Below are positions 1 through 7,817 of a stretch of 47,778 nt of DNA, piece after piece. The position numbers and the translations under genes are program-made. Within the stretch, counting starts at the first letter, position 1. Every line of letters starts with the position of its first letter. The stretch comes from an uncultured Rickettsiales bacterium. Lineage in GTDB: Bacteria > Pseudomonadota > Alphaproteobacteria > Rs-D84. The notes below the pieces were generated by a model. It did no database searches and was not told where the DNA came from. It saw only the letters and a program-made list of their open reading frames with translations. The DNA lies in contig UROD01000001.1 of assembly GCA_900549365.1 (NCBI GenBank), forward strand, positions 1-47,778. The letters run 5' to 3'.

Positions 1-46
1 CGCAAACTTTTACCGCTGGTTCTCATCTCAGCACATCATTTTCACC

Positions 47-80
47 ACTAAAATACCCGCCAAATGGCGGGTTTTTTAGT
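47..80 (-). terminator. Rho-independent terminator after a tRNA-Tyr 3'-end copy
   Basis: A CCCGCC/GGCGGG hairpin sits inside a longer ACTAAAA...TTTTAGT palindrome, with a T-run on either strand. It lies directly after the partial tRNA-Tyr 3'-end copy (80-98) when read on the minus strand, so it copies the tRNA-then-terminator layout seen at 234-270. Confidence 0.6.
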
Positions 81-98
81 GGTGGGAGTGGCTGATTC
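80..98 (-). repeat. Partial copy of the tRNA-Tyr 3' end
   Basis: Fifteen bases (80-94) are identical to the CCA end, acceptor and first T-stem bases of tRNA-Tyr at 270-284. The match continues for four more bases if one base is deleted. No anticodon or D arm lies beside it, so it is not a tRNA gene. It could be a remnant of a second tRNA or an attachment-site-like duplication. The stretch 99-233 between the copies holds no gene I can support. Confidence 0.6.
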
Positions 99-233
99 CC
101 TCGCCCACGCTGGTGGCGTGGGACTGCGGGGCATTCGTATGTTGTGTGCCACGCGCACCGCGTTACACAACAACTCATAGTCGAACCAGCAATCAAATGA
201 TTGCGTGACTCAAATCCAATACCACATTTCACC

Positions 234-270
234 AAAATAAAAACACCCGATGCACGGGTGTTTTTATTTT
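234..270 (-). terminator. Terminator of the tRNA-Gly/tRNA-Tyr unit
   Basis: ACACCCG/CGGGTGT hairpin flanked by A-run and T-run, immediately after the CCA end of tRNA-Tyr on the minus strand. Confidence 0.75.
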
Positions 271-356
271 GGTGGGAGTGGCTGGATTCGAACCAGCTCA
301 GGCTTAAGCCAACAGATTTACAGTCTGCCCCGGCTCTCCAACTCCGGCGCACGCCC
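270..356 (-). tRNA. tRNA-Tyr (anticodon GTA)
   Basis: A class II tRNA of 87 nt including an encoded CCA. The anticodon loop is CTGTAAA, with GTA as anticodon. A long variable arm (GGC-TTAA-GCC) follows, then the T arm GCTGG-TTCGAAT-CCAGC. The D arm is CCGG/CCGG around a loop with the usual GG. The acceptor pairs GGGCGTG with CACTCCC and leaves one C-U mismatch at the fourth pair, which is unusual and may be a variant or a sequence error. It lies 114 nt downstream of tRNA-Gly on the same strand and ends at a terminator, so the two are probably co-transcribed. Confidence 0.85.
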
Positions 357-357
357 A

Positions 358-381
358 ATCTCTTGGTGCGGGCAGCGGGAA
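358..381 (-). repeat. 24-bp copy of the tRNA-Gly 3' end
   Basis: Identical over 24 bases to 471-494, which covers the 3' acceptor and CCA of tRNA-Gly plus a few bases after it. The copies are 113 bp apart in direct orientation. This copy abuts the 5' end of tRNA-Tyr. The sequence between them (382-470) shows no gene or tRNA fold. Confidence 0.7.
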
Positions 382-476
382 ACCGAACGTACAAGAACAC
401 AATGAGTTGCGTTATTAGCAACGAATTGATGTTCGCATAGTGAGGTTACCCAACTTACCGACGCATCGTTATCTCT

Positions 477-551
477 TGGTGCGGGCAGCGGGAATCGAAC
501 CCGCATTTCAAGCTTGGAAGGCTTGCATACTAGCCTTTGTACTATGCCCGC
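477..551 (-). tRNA. tRNA-Gly (anticodon TCC)
   Basis: A 75-nt cloverleaf with encoded CCA. Acceptor GCGGGCA pairs with TGCCCGC. The anticodon stem CAAGC/GCTTG encloses loop CTTCCAA, giving anticodon TCC. The T arm is GCGGG-TTCGATT-CCCGC. It is the first gene of a minus-strand tRNA-Gly/tRNA-Tyr unit. Confidence 0.93.
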
Positions 552-602
552 AACAAATTAAAGCGTGCCTATTATAATTCATATTTCGAAAAACGCAAGC
601 GT

Positions 603-1565
603 TTATTCTGGCGCGCCATTTGGCGGTGTAATGTCAGATACCCCCGTTTCATACACCGTTTGAAACACCGGTGCGCCCGCCGTACCATTGGGGTGCGGCA
701 ACGCGTGTGCACGATACATATTTAACAAGAAAAAGTACCAACTGTTTGGGTTATTCTTTGCAACCGTGCTGCGTCGATGAATTTTGTATATAAAACACGT
801 CCGTGCGAAATACCGCCATGCATCCATATCGGCGGTGCGCCCCAAGAAGTACGAGAAATATTTTACATTACTGTTCAGATACGGAATTTGGCCCAACCAA
901 ATACGATTACACCACGGGTGATACGTAAACAACACCGTCACAAACAAATGAAAGAAAAAGTAATCAATTGCCCTGCGCTCGTGCCGCCAATACTCTTCCA
1001 GAAACACACGTATGCAACGTATAAAAAAATTATTCGGTGCGGCATGAATAAAGAAATTAGACACGTCTTTCTTGTTCGGATTTTGCAACATGAAAAACGT
1101 CTGTTTCATAATAAAGTCCGGTATTTTATCCATCATCAGACACGACGCATCAATCCATGTGCCACCATACATATCCAGCAATGCCACACGCACATAATCT
1201 GAAAAATGTGCAGGCGTAATAATCCCGCGCCGATATTTATCCATAATGTGTGCCGGAATATCCAAATACTGTGATAAATTTTCATCAGTAATAATTACCG
1301 TTTGCGGGTAAAAGCAAAATATAGAATCCAGCCCCATTTGAATAATTTCTGGGCGTTTATCTTGCAACCACATCGTCCATACGCGGTTGGCCGGCGAAAC
1401 ATCCAATTTGCATTTTGGGGTTTGGTGTGGCTGCATGCCCTGCACTATTTTTGTCACATACAAATATCGACGCAGGTAATCTTTGATTGCTGATTTTTTC
1501 CCACAAAAGATTCTGAACCCCAAAAAGCGCACAAAACGATAACTGTTTTCAAATATTCTGAACAT
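603..1565 (-). CDS. Capsule-type glycosyltransferase (Caps_synth/GT32-like)
   Basis: A 320-residue protein resembling capsular polysaccharide synthesis glycosyltransferases. Seen in the sequence: WTMWLQ near residue 63, a FSDYVR segment at about 121-126, and GGTWIDAS at about 134-141. Together they match the family pattern in which an Asp-containing motif binds the sugar nucleotide. There is no signal peptide, so it should act on the cytoplasmic side, adding a sugar to a lipopolysaccharide or capsule chain; acceptor and donor cannot be read from sequence. I chose the ATG at 1565; a TTG nine bases earlier is possible. Neither start has a strong ribosome binding site. A hairpin at 1587-1610 separates it from the upstream Cys-rich gene. 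It stands alone, with no other polysaccharide genes in the window. Confidence 0.75.
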   Translation of the reverse strand: MFRIFENSYRFVRFLGFRIFCGKKSAIKDYLRRYLYVTKIVQGMQPHQTPKCKLDVSPANRVWTMWLQDKRPEIIQMGLDSIFCFYPQTVIITDENLSQYLDIPAHIMDKYRRGIITPAHFSDYVRVALLDMYGGTWIDASCLMMDKIPDFIMKQTFFMLQNPNKKDVSNFFIHAAPNNFFIRCIRVFLEEYWRHERRAIDYFFFHLFVTVLFTYHPWCNRIWLGQIPYLNSNVKYFSYFLGRTADMDAWRYFARTCFIYKIHRRSTVAKNNPNSWYFFLLNMYRAHALPHPNGTAGAPVFQTVYETGVSDITPPNGAPE

Positions 1566-1586
1566 ATTTACCAACCAATATATAAA

Positions 1587-1613
1587 CGCCCACGTGGCGG
1601 CGGGCGTTATTTG
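1587..1613 (-). terminator. Hairpin terminator between the Cys-rich gene and the glycosyltransferase
   Basis: AACGCCC/GGGCGTT stem with a 10-nt loop just after the stop of the 1619-2305 gene. The stem is clear, but on the minus strand it is followed by only a short T-run. Confidence 0.5.
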
Positions 1614-1618
1614 TTTAC

Positions 1619-2305
1619 TCAGCGTTCGACGATTACACCTGTGTTTTCACCACGTTCTGATTTTACTGATATAGGCGGGAAACAATCACCCCCACTCTTT
1701 GGGCAACATGCAAATGAACCACCTAAATCTTTGAACTGTTCGTCGCCACAACAACCGTATTTATTGGGCTTTGTGCCATCACCACACAACCCCTTGGCAA
1801 TATTGCTTTTTATTTCAGCAGCAATTTCTTCGGCTGTTTTTTCAGGTGCGGCTGGTTTTTCTTCTTTTAATACAACCATTGGTACAAAGCAGATATCACC
1901 ATCATTCTGGCAACAATATTGCACACCATCAACCGTTGAAAACGTTTCATTTGGACAGCAACCATATTCGTCCGGCGCATCACACGCAGGCGCGGTTATT
2001 TGTTCGGGCGCACTGTTTGTGGTCGTGGTGGACGCATCCGACGCGTTTTTCACGCGCGCATTGGCGATTGTGCGACTGCCCCGTGCCGCGCCCGCACGAC
2101 GCATACATGTATTACGATATTTTGTGCGCAGTTCAGACAACTTTGTTGCGTCTGCATCAGACATATTTTCATTTGCAGACATTTCTGTAATCTGGGCCTG
2201 CATATCAATGCACGATGTGCGTTCTGTGATATTTGTGTTTGTGCCATCGGCAAACGCCGGCATACATAACACAGCAGCAAATATTGTGGTCAGTATTGTT
2301 TTCAT
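1619..2305 (-). CDS. Secreted protein with two duplicated six-cysteine modules
   Basis: I do not recognise a named family. The 228-residue protein starts with a clear signal peptide (hydrophobic stretch ending in PAFA, about residue 19), so it is exported. A helical, polar segment follows (about 30-70). Two cysteine modules then appear: C108, C116-C117, C131-C132, C139 and C174, C185-C186, C200-C201, C208. The spacing CC-x13-CC-x6-C is the same in both, and both contain YGCC, so one arose by duplication of the other. A 35-residue helical linker rich in Ala, Glu and Lys joins them. Disulfide-bonded periplasmic or surface domains are likely. The gene starts five bases after the stop of the membrane protein gene at 2311-2880, so the two form an operon. 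Confidence 0.7.
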   Translation of the reverse strand: MKTILTTIFAAVLCMPAFADGTNTNITERTSCIDMQAQITEMSANENMSDADATKLSELRTKYRNTCMRRAGAARGSRTIANARVKNASDASTTTTNSAPEQITAPACDAPDEYGCCPNETFSTVDGVQYCCQNDGDICFVPMVVLKEEKPAAPEKTAEEIAAEIKSNIAKGLCGDGTKPNKYGCCGDEQFKDLGGSFACCPKSGGDCFPPISVKSERGENTGVIVER

Positions 2306-2310
2306 ATGAA

Positions 2311-2880
2311 TCAGTCCTCCAATATTTTTTCCAGTTTCAAGATAAAATCAATTGCGGGTTCTGACGCCTGTTGCAACTTGTCAATCACCTGTTGCGCAGC
2401 GGCCTGCATCTTGGCCTTTTTATATGTATCAACAACATCTTCGATTTGGTCATCAGACATATATTCAATTGGAATCAACGCAACCGCAATCTGTGTTTCG
2501 CGTACGGCCAACGCGCGATATTTATCGCTGTGTTCTGCACAACCATTGTCCGCCAACCGGTTATATGTTTCGGCATTATACAGATGTTTTTCATACCCTT
2601 GGGAATCTTCGGGTGTTAGTTGTTGTTCCAGCAACTGTTCAATACGTGTGCACGTTGCAATCGGTGCTGAATTTTCAACAACCGTCATGTCTTGGGCGGC
2701 GGGACATTCAGTTGCCTGTTGCGCCCTGTCCGGCGTGGCCATTATTCCACCCAGAATATATCCACACGCAAACAGACCCGCCAACGCAATCACACCCCAC
2801 ACCTTGCGCGATGTTGGCACGACGCACACAGATGCGGTTGTTTTTTTCGATTGTACTTTTTTCGCCTGTGTTTTTTTCAT
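2311..2880 (-). CDS. Single-pass membrane protein of unknown function
   Basis: The 189-residue protein has a Lys-rich N-terminus, one hydrophobic segment (about residues 27-48), and a polar, helical remainder with scattered Cys residues. This is the layout of a protein anchored in the inner membrane with a periplasmic domain. No catalytic motif was recognised. A purine-rich ribosome binding site (GGGAGAG) lies before the ATG. It is the first gene of a two-gene operon with the Cys-rich secreted protein, which suggests they work together in the periplasm. Confidence 0.65.
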   Translation of the reverse strand: MKKTQAKKVQSKKTTASVCVVPTSRKVWGVIALAGLFACGYILGGIMATPDRAQQATECPAAQDMTVVENSAPIATCTRIEQLLEQQLTPEDSQGYEKHLYNAETYNRLADNGCAEHSDKYRALAVRETQIAVALIPIEYMSDDQIEDVVDTYKKAKMQAAAQQVIDKLQQASEPAIDFILKLEKILED

Positions 2881-2923
2881 TTGGTTCTCTCCCTCTGGTC
2901 TCTGTTTTTTAATTGTTAAATTT

Positions 2924-3649
2924 TTATTTTACAATTCCATCTTGGATTGTGATTTTTCTGTCTGCGCGCGACGCCAAATTCATATCATGCGTCACAAACA
3001 GCATTGCCATTTTATTTTTGCGCACCAAATCCAATAACAAATCAAATACTGCGGTCGCGTGCGCGGGATCCAAACTGCCTGTGGGCTCGTCCGCCAACAG
3101 AATTTCTGGATTATTTGCCAATGCGCGTGCCACCGCTGTACGCTGTTGTTCGCCCCCAGACATTTCCCCTGGCAAATGCGATGCGCGATGTGCAACATTC
3201 GCCACCCGCATCAGTTTCATTGCGCGCAGATTTGCAGAATTTTCATCCACGCCATTCGCCAGCATTGGCAACATAACATTTTCCAATGCGGTAAAATCAG
3301 ACAGCAAATTATGCCGCTGATATACAAATCCAATTTTCTGGCGACGCGCAATCGTGCGCGCTTCTTCGTCCATGCGCGATGTGGCAACGCCGTCTAATAA
3401 AATGCTGCCACCCGTCGGTTTGTCCAGCAAGCCAACGCATTGCAACAATGTGGATTTACCACTGCCCGATTGACCGACCAACGCGATAATTTCACCACGA
3501 TGCAAATCAAAACCACCGCCACGCAAAATATGTAATGGCTGGCCACCCTCTACAAATGTCTTTTTAATATCGCGCACCGACAGGACAACATCTGATTTGC
3601 GTACACGTGATAAAGAACTTAAAATATTTGTCATCAGATTTTTCCTCAT
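2924..3649 (-). CDS. lolD: ABC transporter ATPase, lipoprotein-releasing type (LolD-like)
   Basis: The 241-residue ATPase carries Walker A GQSGSGKS (about 59-66), the signature MSGGEQQR, Walker B ILLADEPTGSLD and a switch His in FVTHD. This is the MacB/LolD/FtsE subgroup, whose members pair with FtsX-fold permeases. Its partner is the permease gene just upstream, whose TAG stop abuts this ATG. In the Lol system the complex extracts mature lipoproteins from the inner membrane for transfer to LolA. A second start at 3634 has a better-spaced GAGGA before it and may be the true one. The many lipoproteins in this window would be substrates. Confidence 0.85.
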   Translation of the reverse strand: MRKNLMTNILSSLSRVRKSDVVLSVRDIKKTFVEGGQPLHILRGGGFDLHRGEIIALVGQSGSGKSTLLQCVGLLDKPTGGSILLDGVATSRMDEEARTIARRQKIGFVYQRHNLLSDFTALENVMLPMLANGVDENSANLRAMKLMRVANVAHRASHLPGEMSGGEQQRTAVARALANNPEILLADEPTGSLDPAHATAVFDLLLDLVRKNKMAMLFVTHDMNLASRADRKITIQDGIVK

Positions 3650-4906
3650 CTATTCATTTCGCAACACATCAACAGGGTCTGTGGACGCTGCCTTCCATGC
3701 GGGATACAACGTTGCCAAAAATGCCAACGCAATCGCCAGTGCCGCAATTCCAACAACGGTTGACGGTACCAGTTTTGATGGCAATTCCGACAAATAATAT
3801 AATTCCGATGGGAACAAATCACGTCCCGTTACCCATTGAAAGAATTGACGGATTGGTTCAATATAAATTGCAACAACAACACCCAACACCGTGCCACAGA
3901 ACGCACCAATCACCCCAATACTGGTTCCCGACAGAATAAATATTTTCATCATAGATTTACGCGACACCCCAAACGTGCGCAGTACCGCAATGTCTTTGTT
4001 TTTATCTTTGACCAACATTACCAACGACGACACAATGTTAAACGCCGCCACAATCACAATCAGCATCAAAATCAAAAACATTACATTTGATTCAACCTGT
4101 AATGCACCAACAAACCCACGATTTAATTCACGCCAATCGCGCACAACAAAACCATCTGGCAACAAACGCGCCAACGCATCACGCACAGCGGTGGTATCTT
4201 CGGGATTACGCAAGAACAAGTCAATATGCGTTACCGCATTTCCAATATTCAAATATTTCTGTGCCGTTTCCAGTGGCATAAATATATACCCAGAATCATA
4301 TTCATACATTCCCATAAAGAATGACGACATCACCGGATATGCCATGATACGTGGCATTGTACCAAATGGTGTTGGCGTTGCACCCGATGCCGATACCAAT
4401 GATACTTTGTCACCCATACTTATACGCAAACTGCGCGCCAGTGACGCGCCCGCCACCAATTCACCATCACGAATTTCTGATAATTTTTTACCATATATTT
4501 TTGTGCCAGTTTCGGTTTTTGCCGCCAAATCCGTCATACGAATCCCGCGCACCATTGCGCCCGTATTGTTACCACCGGCGGTTGCCATAACCTGCCCTTC
4601 TGCGATTGGGACAATACCGGTTGCGTGTGCGGCGACAACCTTGTTCTGTTTCATTTTATCAATCAGGTAATCATAATCTGTAATCGCGCCATCTTGGTGA
4701 TAAACAACGACATGACCATTCATACCAACAATACGCGACAACAGTGTTTCGTGAAATCCGCCCATCACCGACATAACAACAATCAGTGTTGCGACGCCCA
4801 ACGTAATACCAATCAGCGACACCCACGATATCACAGAACCAAACCCGCGCTTTTTTGCGCCCAAATATCTGAATGCGATTTTTCTTTCCAGTTTTGAAAA
4901 CAACAT
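3650..4906 (-). CDS. lolC: Lipoprotein-releasing ABC permease (LolC/LolE family)
   Basis: The 418-residue inner-membrane permease has one membrane segment near residues 20-45, a large periplasmic domain, and three hydrophobic segments in the last 150 residues. This is the FtsX/MacB fold of LolC and LolE. The N-terminal FRYLGAKK and the later DKNKDIAVLRTFG stretch are typical. A single permease is present, so the transporter may be a homodimer, as described for LolF-type systems in alphaproteobacteria. I chose the ATG at 4906 because AAGG lies at a suitable distance; a GTG at 4924 overlaps the preceding secretin gene. The tight spacing indicates an operon: secretin, permease, ATPase. Confidence 0.85.
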   Translation of the reverse strand: MLFSKLERKIAFRYLGAKKRGFGSVISWVSLIGITLGVATLIVVMSVMGGFHETLLSRIVGMNGHVVVYHQDGAITDYDYLIDKMKQNKVVAAHATGIVPIAEGQVMATAGGNNTGAMVRGIRMTDLAAKTETGTKIYGKKLSEIRDGELVAGASLARSLRISMGDKVSLVSASGATPTPFGTMPRIMAYPVMSSFFMGMYEYDSGYIFMPLETAQKYLNIGNAVTHIDLFLRNPEDTTAVRDALARLLPDGFVVRDWRELNRGFVGALQVESNVMFLILMLIVIVAAFNIVSSLVMLVKDKNKDIAVLRTFGVSRKSMMKIFILSGTSIGVIGAFCGTVLGVVVAIYIEPIRQFFQWVTGRDLFPSELYYLSELPSKLVPSTVVGIAALAIALAFLATLYPAWKAASTDPVDVLRNE

Positions 4907-4916
4907 ACTTTCAACC

Positions 4917-6257
4917 TTATTCACTTAGAAATGCACGCAACGCATCACCCACCAGTGGTGTCATTTCACCAGATGGAATTTGTGCGGCATCGACAATAGA
5001 AATAATACGTGGCGACATAAACACCACCAATTCTGCAAACGGTGAAATCAACGTTTCGGGCGTCGTTACAAACGAATGTGTTGGAATACCAATTATCACA
5101 TAGTTGTCACCAACACTGGACGGAATATTAAATGATGTCAGTTCGCCATTGCTGGTACGCAAAACAATTTTTGCATCAATTTTATTGCGACCACCAAAAT
5201 CGCCATATTTTCCTGTTGCCCCAACAATCAGGTCTGTTTCCAAGCGTTCTTCTTTGCTGCATTGGCCAATATCAAATCGCGATTGCCAACCATTTGGAAT
5301 CACAAATTGCCCACGCGAAATCAGAACAACATTTGCCTGTTGTGATAAAAATTCTTGCAGTGTTTTGGTATTTACCTCTGGACTGACGACCAGCGCACGT
5401 CCAACAACCCCTGGGATTGACATCTTGATATTATTTTCACCAAACGCTGGCAACATATTCATCCAAACAATCGGATTGTCCGTACGTGGATACACACGAT
5501 ATACATCAATATCCCATGCCAACATATATTTTTTGGACGCAATATCAGCGATGATTCTGGAAACCTCGCGCTCGGTCTGATAATTTCCTTCGAACACTAA
5601 TGTTTTATCATTCCAATCCACCAACAGATTACGCACATCTGCGCCACGCATTGCATCAATCAACGCCATAATAATAGATTGATTGTGTGGCATTTTAACC
5701 AACCACTTTGCACGATGCATCAAATGAATTTCGCCCGCGTCTGCATCATACGAATAATACGCGCGCCCCATTTTCGCCATCAATTCAACCGCATCCGCCA
5801 GCGTTCCCGCAGAAATAGTCCCAGATATTTTTTCATACATTTCTTCATCGGCAACAACCGCAATATCTGACCCGTCTAACAGTTTTTCCAACGCACGTTT
5901 AACGGTCAAATCGCGAAACTCGTAATCCGACACCGCCAGTTCCGGCAACGCATCACCCGTATTCAGACGTATCATTTCAATTTTTTCTTCGGGAACAATT
6001 GATACAACTGTTTGGTTGTCCCAGTTAACCTCGCACCGTTTGGGTAAATCCAGCGAAAAACGTCGCGCAGTATCAGTTGTCAACGCCGCCTTTTTTGGGA
6101 AAATAGGCACAGAATTTTCATCAATGACCAAATTATCAACAACCGTAACCGTATCATACTGCGGTTCATCATCAGCGTTTTGGACACACGCCGCCAACGC
6201 CACGCATACGCACAACGCCCCCAGCATTTTGCCCAACCAATTATCGATTATTTTCAT
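4917..6257 (-). CDS. Secretin-like outer-membrane lipoprotein (type IVb pilus PilN-like)
   Basis: The 446-residue protein begins with a lipoprotein signal whose lipobox reads LAAC (about residue 25). The middle (about 85-230) resembles the small alpha/beta N-domains of secretins. The C-terminal 160 residues end in a beta-rich core with FAELVVFMSPRII, close to the ELLIFxTPRII end of secretins. Lipidated secretins of this size are PilN proteins of type IVb pili, the outer-membrane pore for the pilus. The other pil genes lie 21 kb away (27438-32130). The ATG at 6257 has a strong AGGAGAAAGG site. The gene heads an operon with lolC and lolD, which may reflect a need for lipoprotein export, though that link is inference. 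Confidence 0.65.
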   Translation of the reverse strand: MKIIDNWLGKMLGALCVCVALAACVQNADDEPQYDTVTVVDNLVIDENSVPIFPKKAALTTDTARRFSLDLPKRCEVNWDNQTVVSIVPEEKIEMIRLNTGDALPELAVSDYEFRDLTVKRALEKLLDGSDIAVVADEEMYEKISGTISAGTLADAVELMAKMGRAYYSYDADAGEIHLMHRAKWLVKMPHNQSIIMALIDAMRGADVRNLLVDWNDKTLVFEGNYQTEREVSRIIADIASKKYMLAWDIDVYRVYPRTDNPIVWMNMLPAFGENNIKMSIPGVVGRALVVSPEVNTKTLQEFLSQQANVVLISRGQFVIPNGWQSRFDIGQCSKEERLETDLIVGATGKYGDFGGRNKIDAKIVLRTSNGELTSFNIPSSVGDNYVIIGIPTHSFVTTPETLISPFAELVVFMSPRIISIVDAAQIPSGEMTPLVGDALRAFLSE

Positions 6258-6289
6258 TCCGCCTTTCTCCTTTGCTACACTGCACAATA

Positions 6290-6616
6290 TCAGATATTCA
6301 TCAATCTTTCAAATTCTGCCAGTGTCATTTCATAAATCGGTTTCTGTGTCGGTGTTGTCAAATCCTTGACCCGTTCATAATTTTCATTGAATCGATTTAT
6401 CACCGAAATAATTTCCGGCGTCAATTCCTGTTTTTTGTCCGCCATCAGCCGACGGCCATATTCTGCAACAAATTCCAACGTGTCTGCCGCAAAGAACCGT
6501 CCCACATAGTTTTCAATTGCAATACCGCCCTTTTCCACACAGATGGCCGACATCATCATTGTCATCTGGTTATAAAAATTTGCCAGTTTAATAAAATTTG
6601 CAACTGTTATTGCCAT
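6290..6616 (-). CDS. Small helical protein, unknown function
   Basis: A 108-residue protein with no signal peptide or membrane span. It looks mostly alpha-helical and Met-rich, and ends in a short amphipathic helix. No family recognised. The ATG at 6616 is chosen because GGAG lies 12 nt upstream; an ATG six codons earlier is possible. It sits 32 bases upstream of the secretin gene on the same strand, so it is probably the first gene of the secretin-lolC-lolD operon. Confidence 0.55.
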   Translation of the reverse strand: MAITVANFIKLANFYNQMTMMMSAICVEKGGIAIENYVGRFFAADTLEFVAEYGRRLMADKKQELTPEIISVINRFNENYERVKDLTTPTQKPIYEMTLAEFERLMNI

Positions 6617-6655
6617 GTTATTCTCTTGCTCCATTTTTCCCTATTATAAAAACTA

Positions 6656-6684
6656 TTGCCCCATCAACGCAAATAAATTATAAT
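6656..6684 (+). promoter_or_regulatory. Promoter for a leaderless lipoprotein mRNA
   Basis: TTGCCC, 17-nt spacer, then a perfect TATAAT. Only seven bases separate the -10 box from the ATG at 6692, which places the predicted transcription start at the ATG. Confidence 0.65.
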
Positions 6685-6691
6685 ACATTGC

Positions 6692-7072
6692 ATGAGATTT
6701 ATATACCTGATTTTAATAGCAACTGTCGCAGCATGCGCATCGCCAAATCGTGGCAATATTGACAACGCAACTGTTTTGAATTGGGAAAATGAATCCGTCA
6801 CGATGGAACAATTCGTCCGCGATCACAAGGCGTGTCTGGGCGTGACCAAGCCATCGTATATGCCACGCAGCCGTATTTCCAAATTATTGGCCCCAAATCA
6901 GAGTGGCCAAATGCCCGACTGGGACGGACTGTGGGTAACATTCCAATCCAATGAATACAAGGACACCAGCCAACGTTCGCTGTTGTCTGTGCCACGCAAC
7001 ACAACATCTAAAACCGTCGGTGCATATCGCAAATGTATGTTTAGACGCGGTTATTTATTGCGCGCCAGTTAA
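6692..7072 (+). CDS. Small lipoprotein, unknown function
   Basis: The 126-residue protein opens with a short hydrophobic stretch and a lipobox (VAAC near residue 15), so it should be lipid-anchored in the envelope. The rest is polar, with paired Cys residues near the middle and end (KACLG and RKCMFRRGY). No family recognised. The promoter predicts a leaderless transcript. It precedes ftsQ but has its own promoter and a 58-base gap, so it is probably a separate unit. Confidence 0.65.
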   Translation: MRFIYLILIATVAACASPNRGNIDNATVLNWENESVTMEQFVRDHKACLGVTKPSYMPRSRISKLLAPNQSGQMPDWDGLWVTFQSNEYKDTSQRSLLSVPRNTTSKTVGAYRKCMFRRGYLLRAS

Positions 7073-7094
7073 TTTTTATTTTTAAGTCCCGCGC

Positions 7095-7123
7095 TTTCAA
7101 AACCCGCCTTTTTGTGATATAAT
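7095..7123 (+). promoter_or_regulatory. Promoter for a leaderless ftsQ mRNA
   Basis: A perfect TATAAT at 7118-7123 ends seven bases before the ftsQ ATG. The -35 box (TTTCAA, 17-nt spacer) is weak. No ribosome binding site fits between. Confidence 0.55.
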
Positions 7124-7130
7124 TGCCGAT

Positions 7131-7811
7131 ATGAAACGGACAATTTGGTTTTGGGTTTATTTTATTGTTGCCATTGTTTTGGCGACCTACTTTTCTGTGC
7201 GTGTGATTATGACTGGTATGGGCCACGGCGACTTGTCGCGCGTGCGCAGTATTTCTATATCGGCCGACATCGCTGACAAGGATATGTCCGCATTGGCGGC
7301 GGCGGCGGCCGTTGCACCTGGGACATCAGCATTGACGGTCAATTTGAACCAGTTAAATCATCGTATTGGCGCGGTTGCAGGTGTACGTTCGTCTGCGGTG
7401 CGGCGTTTGCCAAATGGTAATTTGGTTGTGCGCGTAAAATTATACCGCGCGGTTGCGCTGTGGACTGATGGTATGAATTATTTCCCATTGTCCGCCGACG
7501 GCACAATTGTCAACCAACCCAGCGCAGATCGCAAACCTGGCACGGTTTTATTTCGTGGTACATTACCAAACGACATCAGCGAAATTACAACCGTCGCACA
7601 TAACCTGATTGGTGATTTGAATTATATGGAATGGATTGAAAATCGCCGCTGGGATTTGGTTACAACTGGTGGCATCACGGTAATGTTACCCGAAAAATCA
7701 CCAGATGCCGCGATTGCACAACTGATTGTTTTGAACAAAAACCATCATATTTTTGATAGAAATATCAGCGTGATAGATATGCGTGACGACGCACGAATAT
7801 TGGTAAAATAA
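7131..7811 (+). CDS. ftsQ: Cell division protein FtsQ
   Basis: The 226-residue protein has one N-terminal membrane segment (about residues 5-25), then a POTRA-like domain beginning with VRSISI and a beta-rich C-terminal part. This is the bitopic layout of FtsQ, the divisome scaffold that links early and late division proteins. It is shorter than E. coli FtsQ (276), mainly because the cytoplasmic tail is almost absent. The ftsA-like gene follows after six bases, the classic ftsQ-ftsA order of the dcw cluster. The expected ftsZ and mur genes are not beside it, so the cluster is broken up here. Confidence 0.85.
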   Translation: MKRTIWFWVYFIVAIVLATYFSVRVIMTGMGHGDLSRVRSISISADIADKDMSALAAAAAVAPGTSALTVNLNQLNHRIGAVAGVRSSAVRRLPNGNLVVRVKLYRAVALWTDGMNYFPLSADGTIVNQPSADRKPGTVLFRGTLPNDISEITTVAHNLIGDLNYMEWIENRRWDLVTTGGITVMLPEKSPDAAIAQLIVLNKNHHIFDRNISVIDMRDDARILVK

Positions 7812-7817
7812 GAAATT

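Noticed and set aside
99..233. Permuted tmRNA piece beside the tRNA-Tyr copy
   Set aside because: GCTGGTTCGA and a CCA end lie near each other, but no tag frame or closing helix is visible.
270..356. tRNA-Tyr looked truncated in the D arm at first
   Set aside because: Shifting the 5' end to 356 gives a full D arm and acceptor with only one mismatch.
201..440. Open frame over the tRNA region, plus strand
   Set aside because: It reads across tRNA-Tyr in antisense; such frames over tRNA genes are artefacts.
1611..3320. Long plus-strand frames opposite the Cys-rich, membrane and LolD genes
   Set aside because: They are antisense shadows; the minus-strand genes have signal peptides, ribosome binding sites and known motifs.
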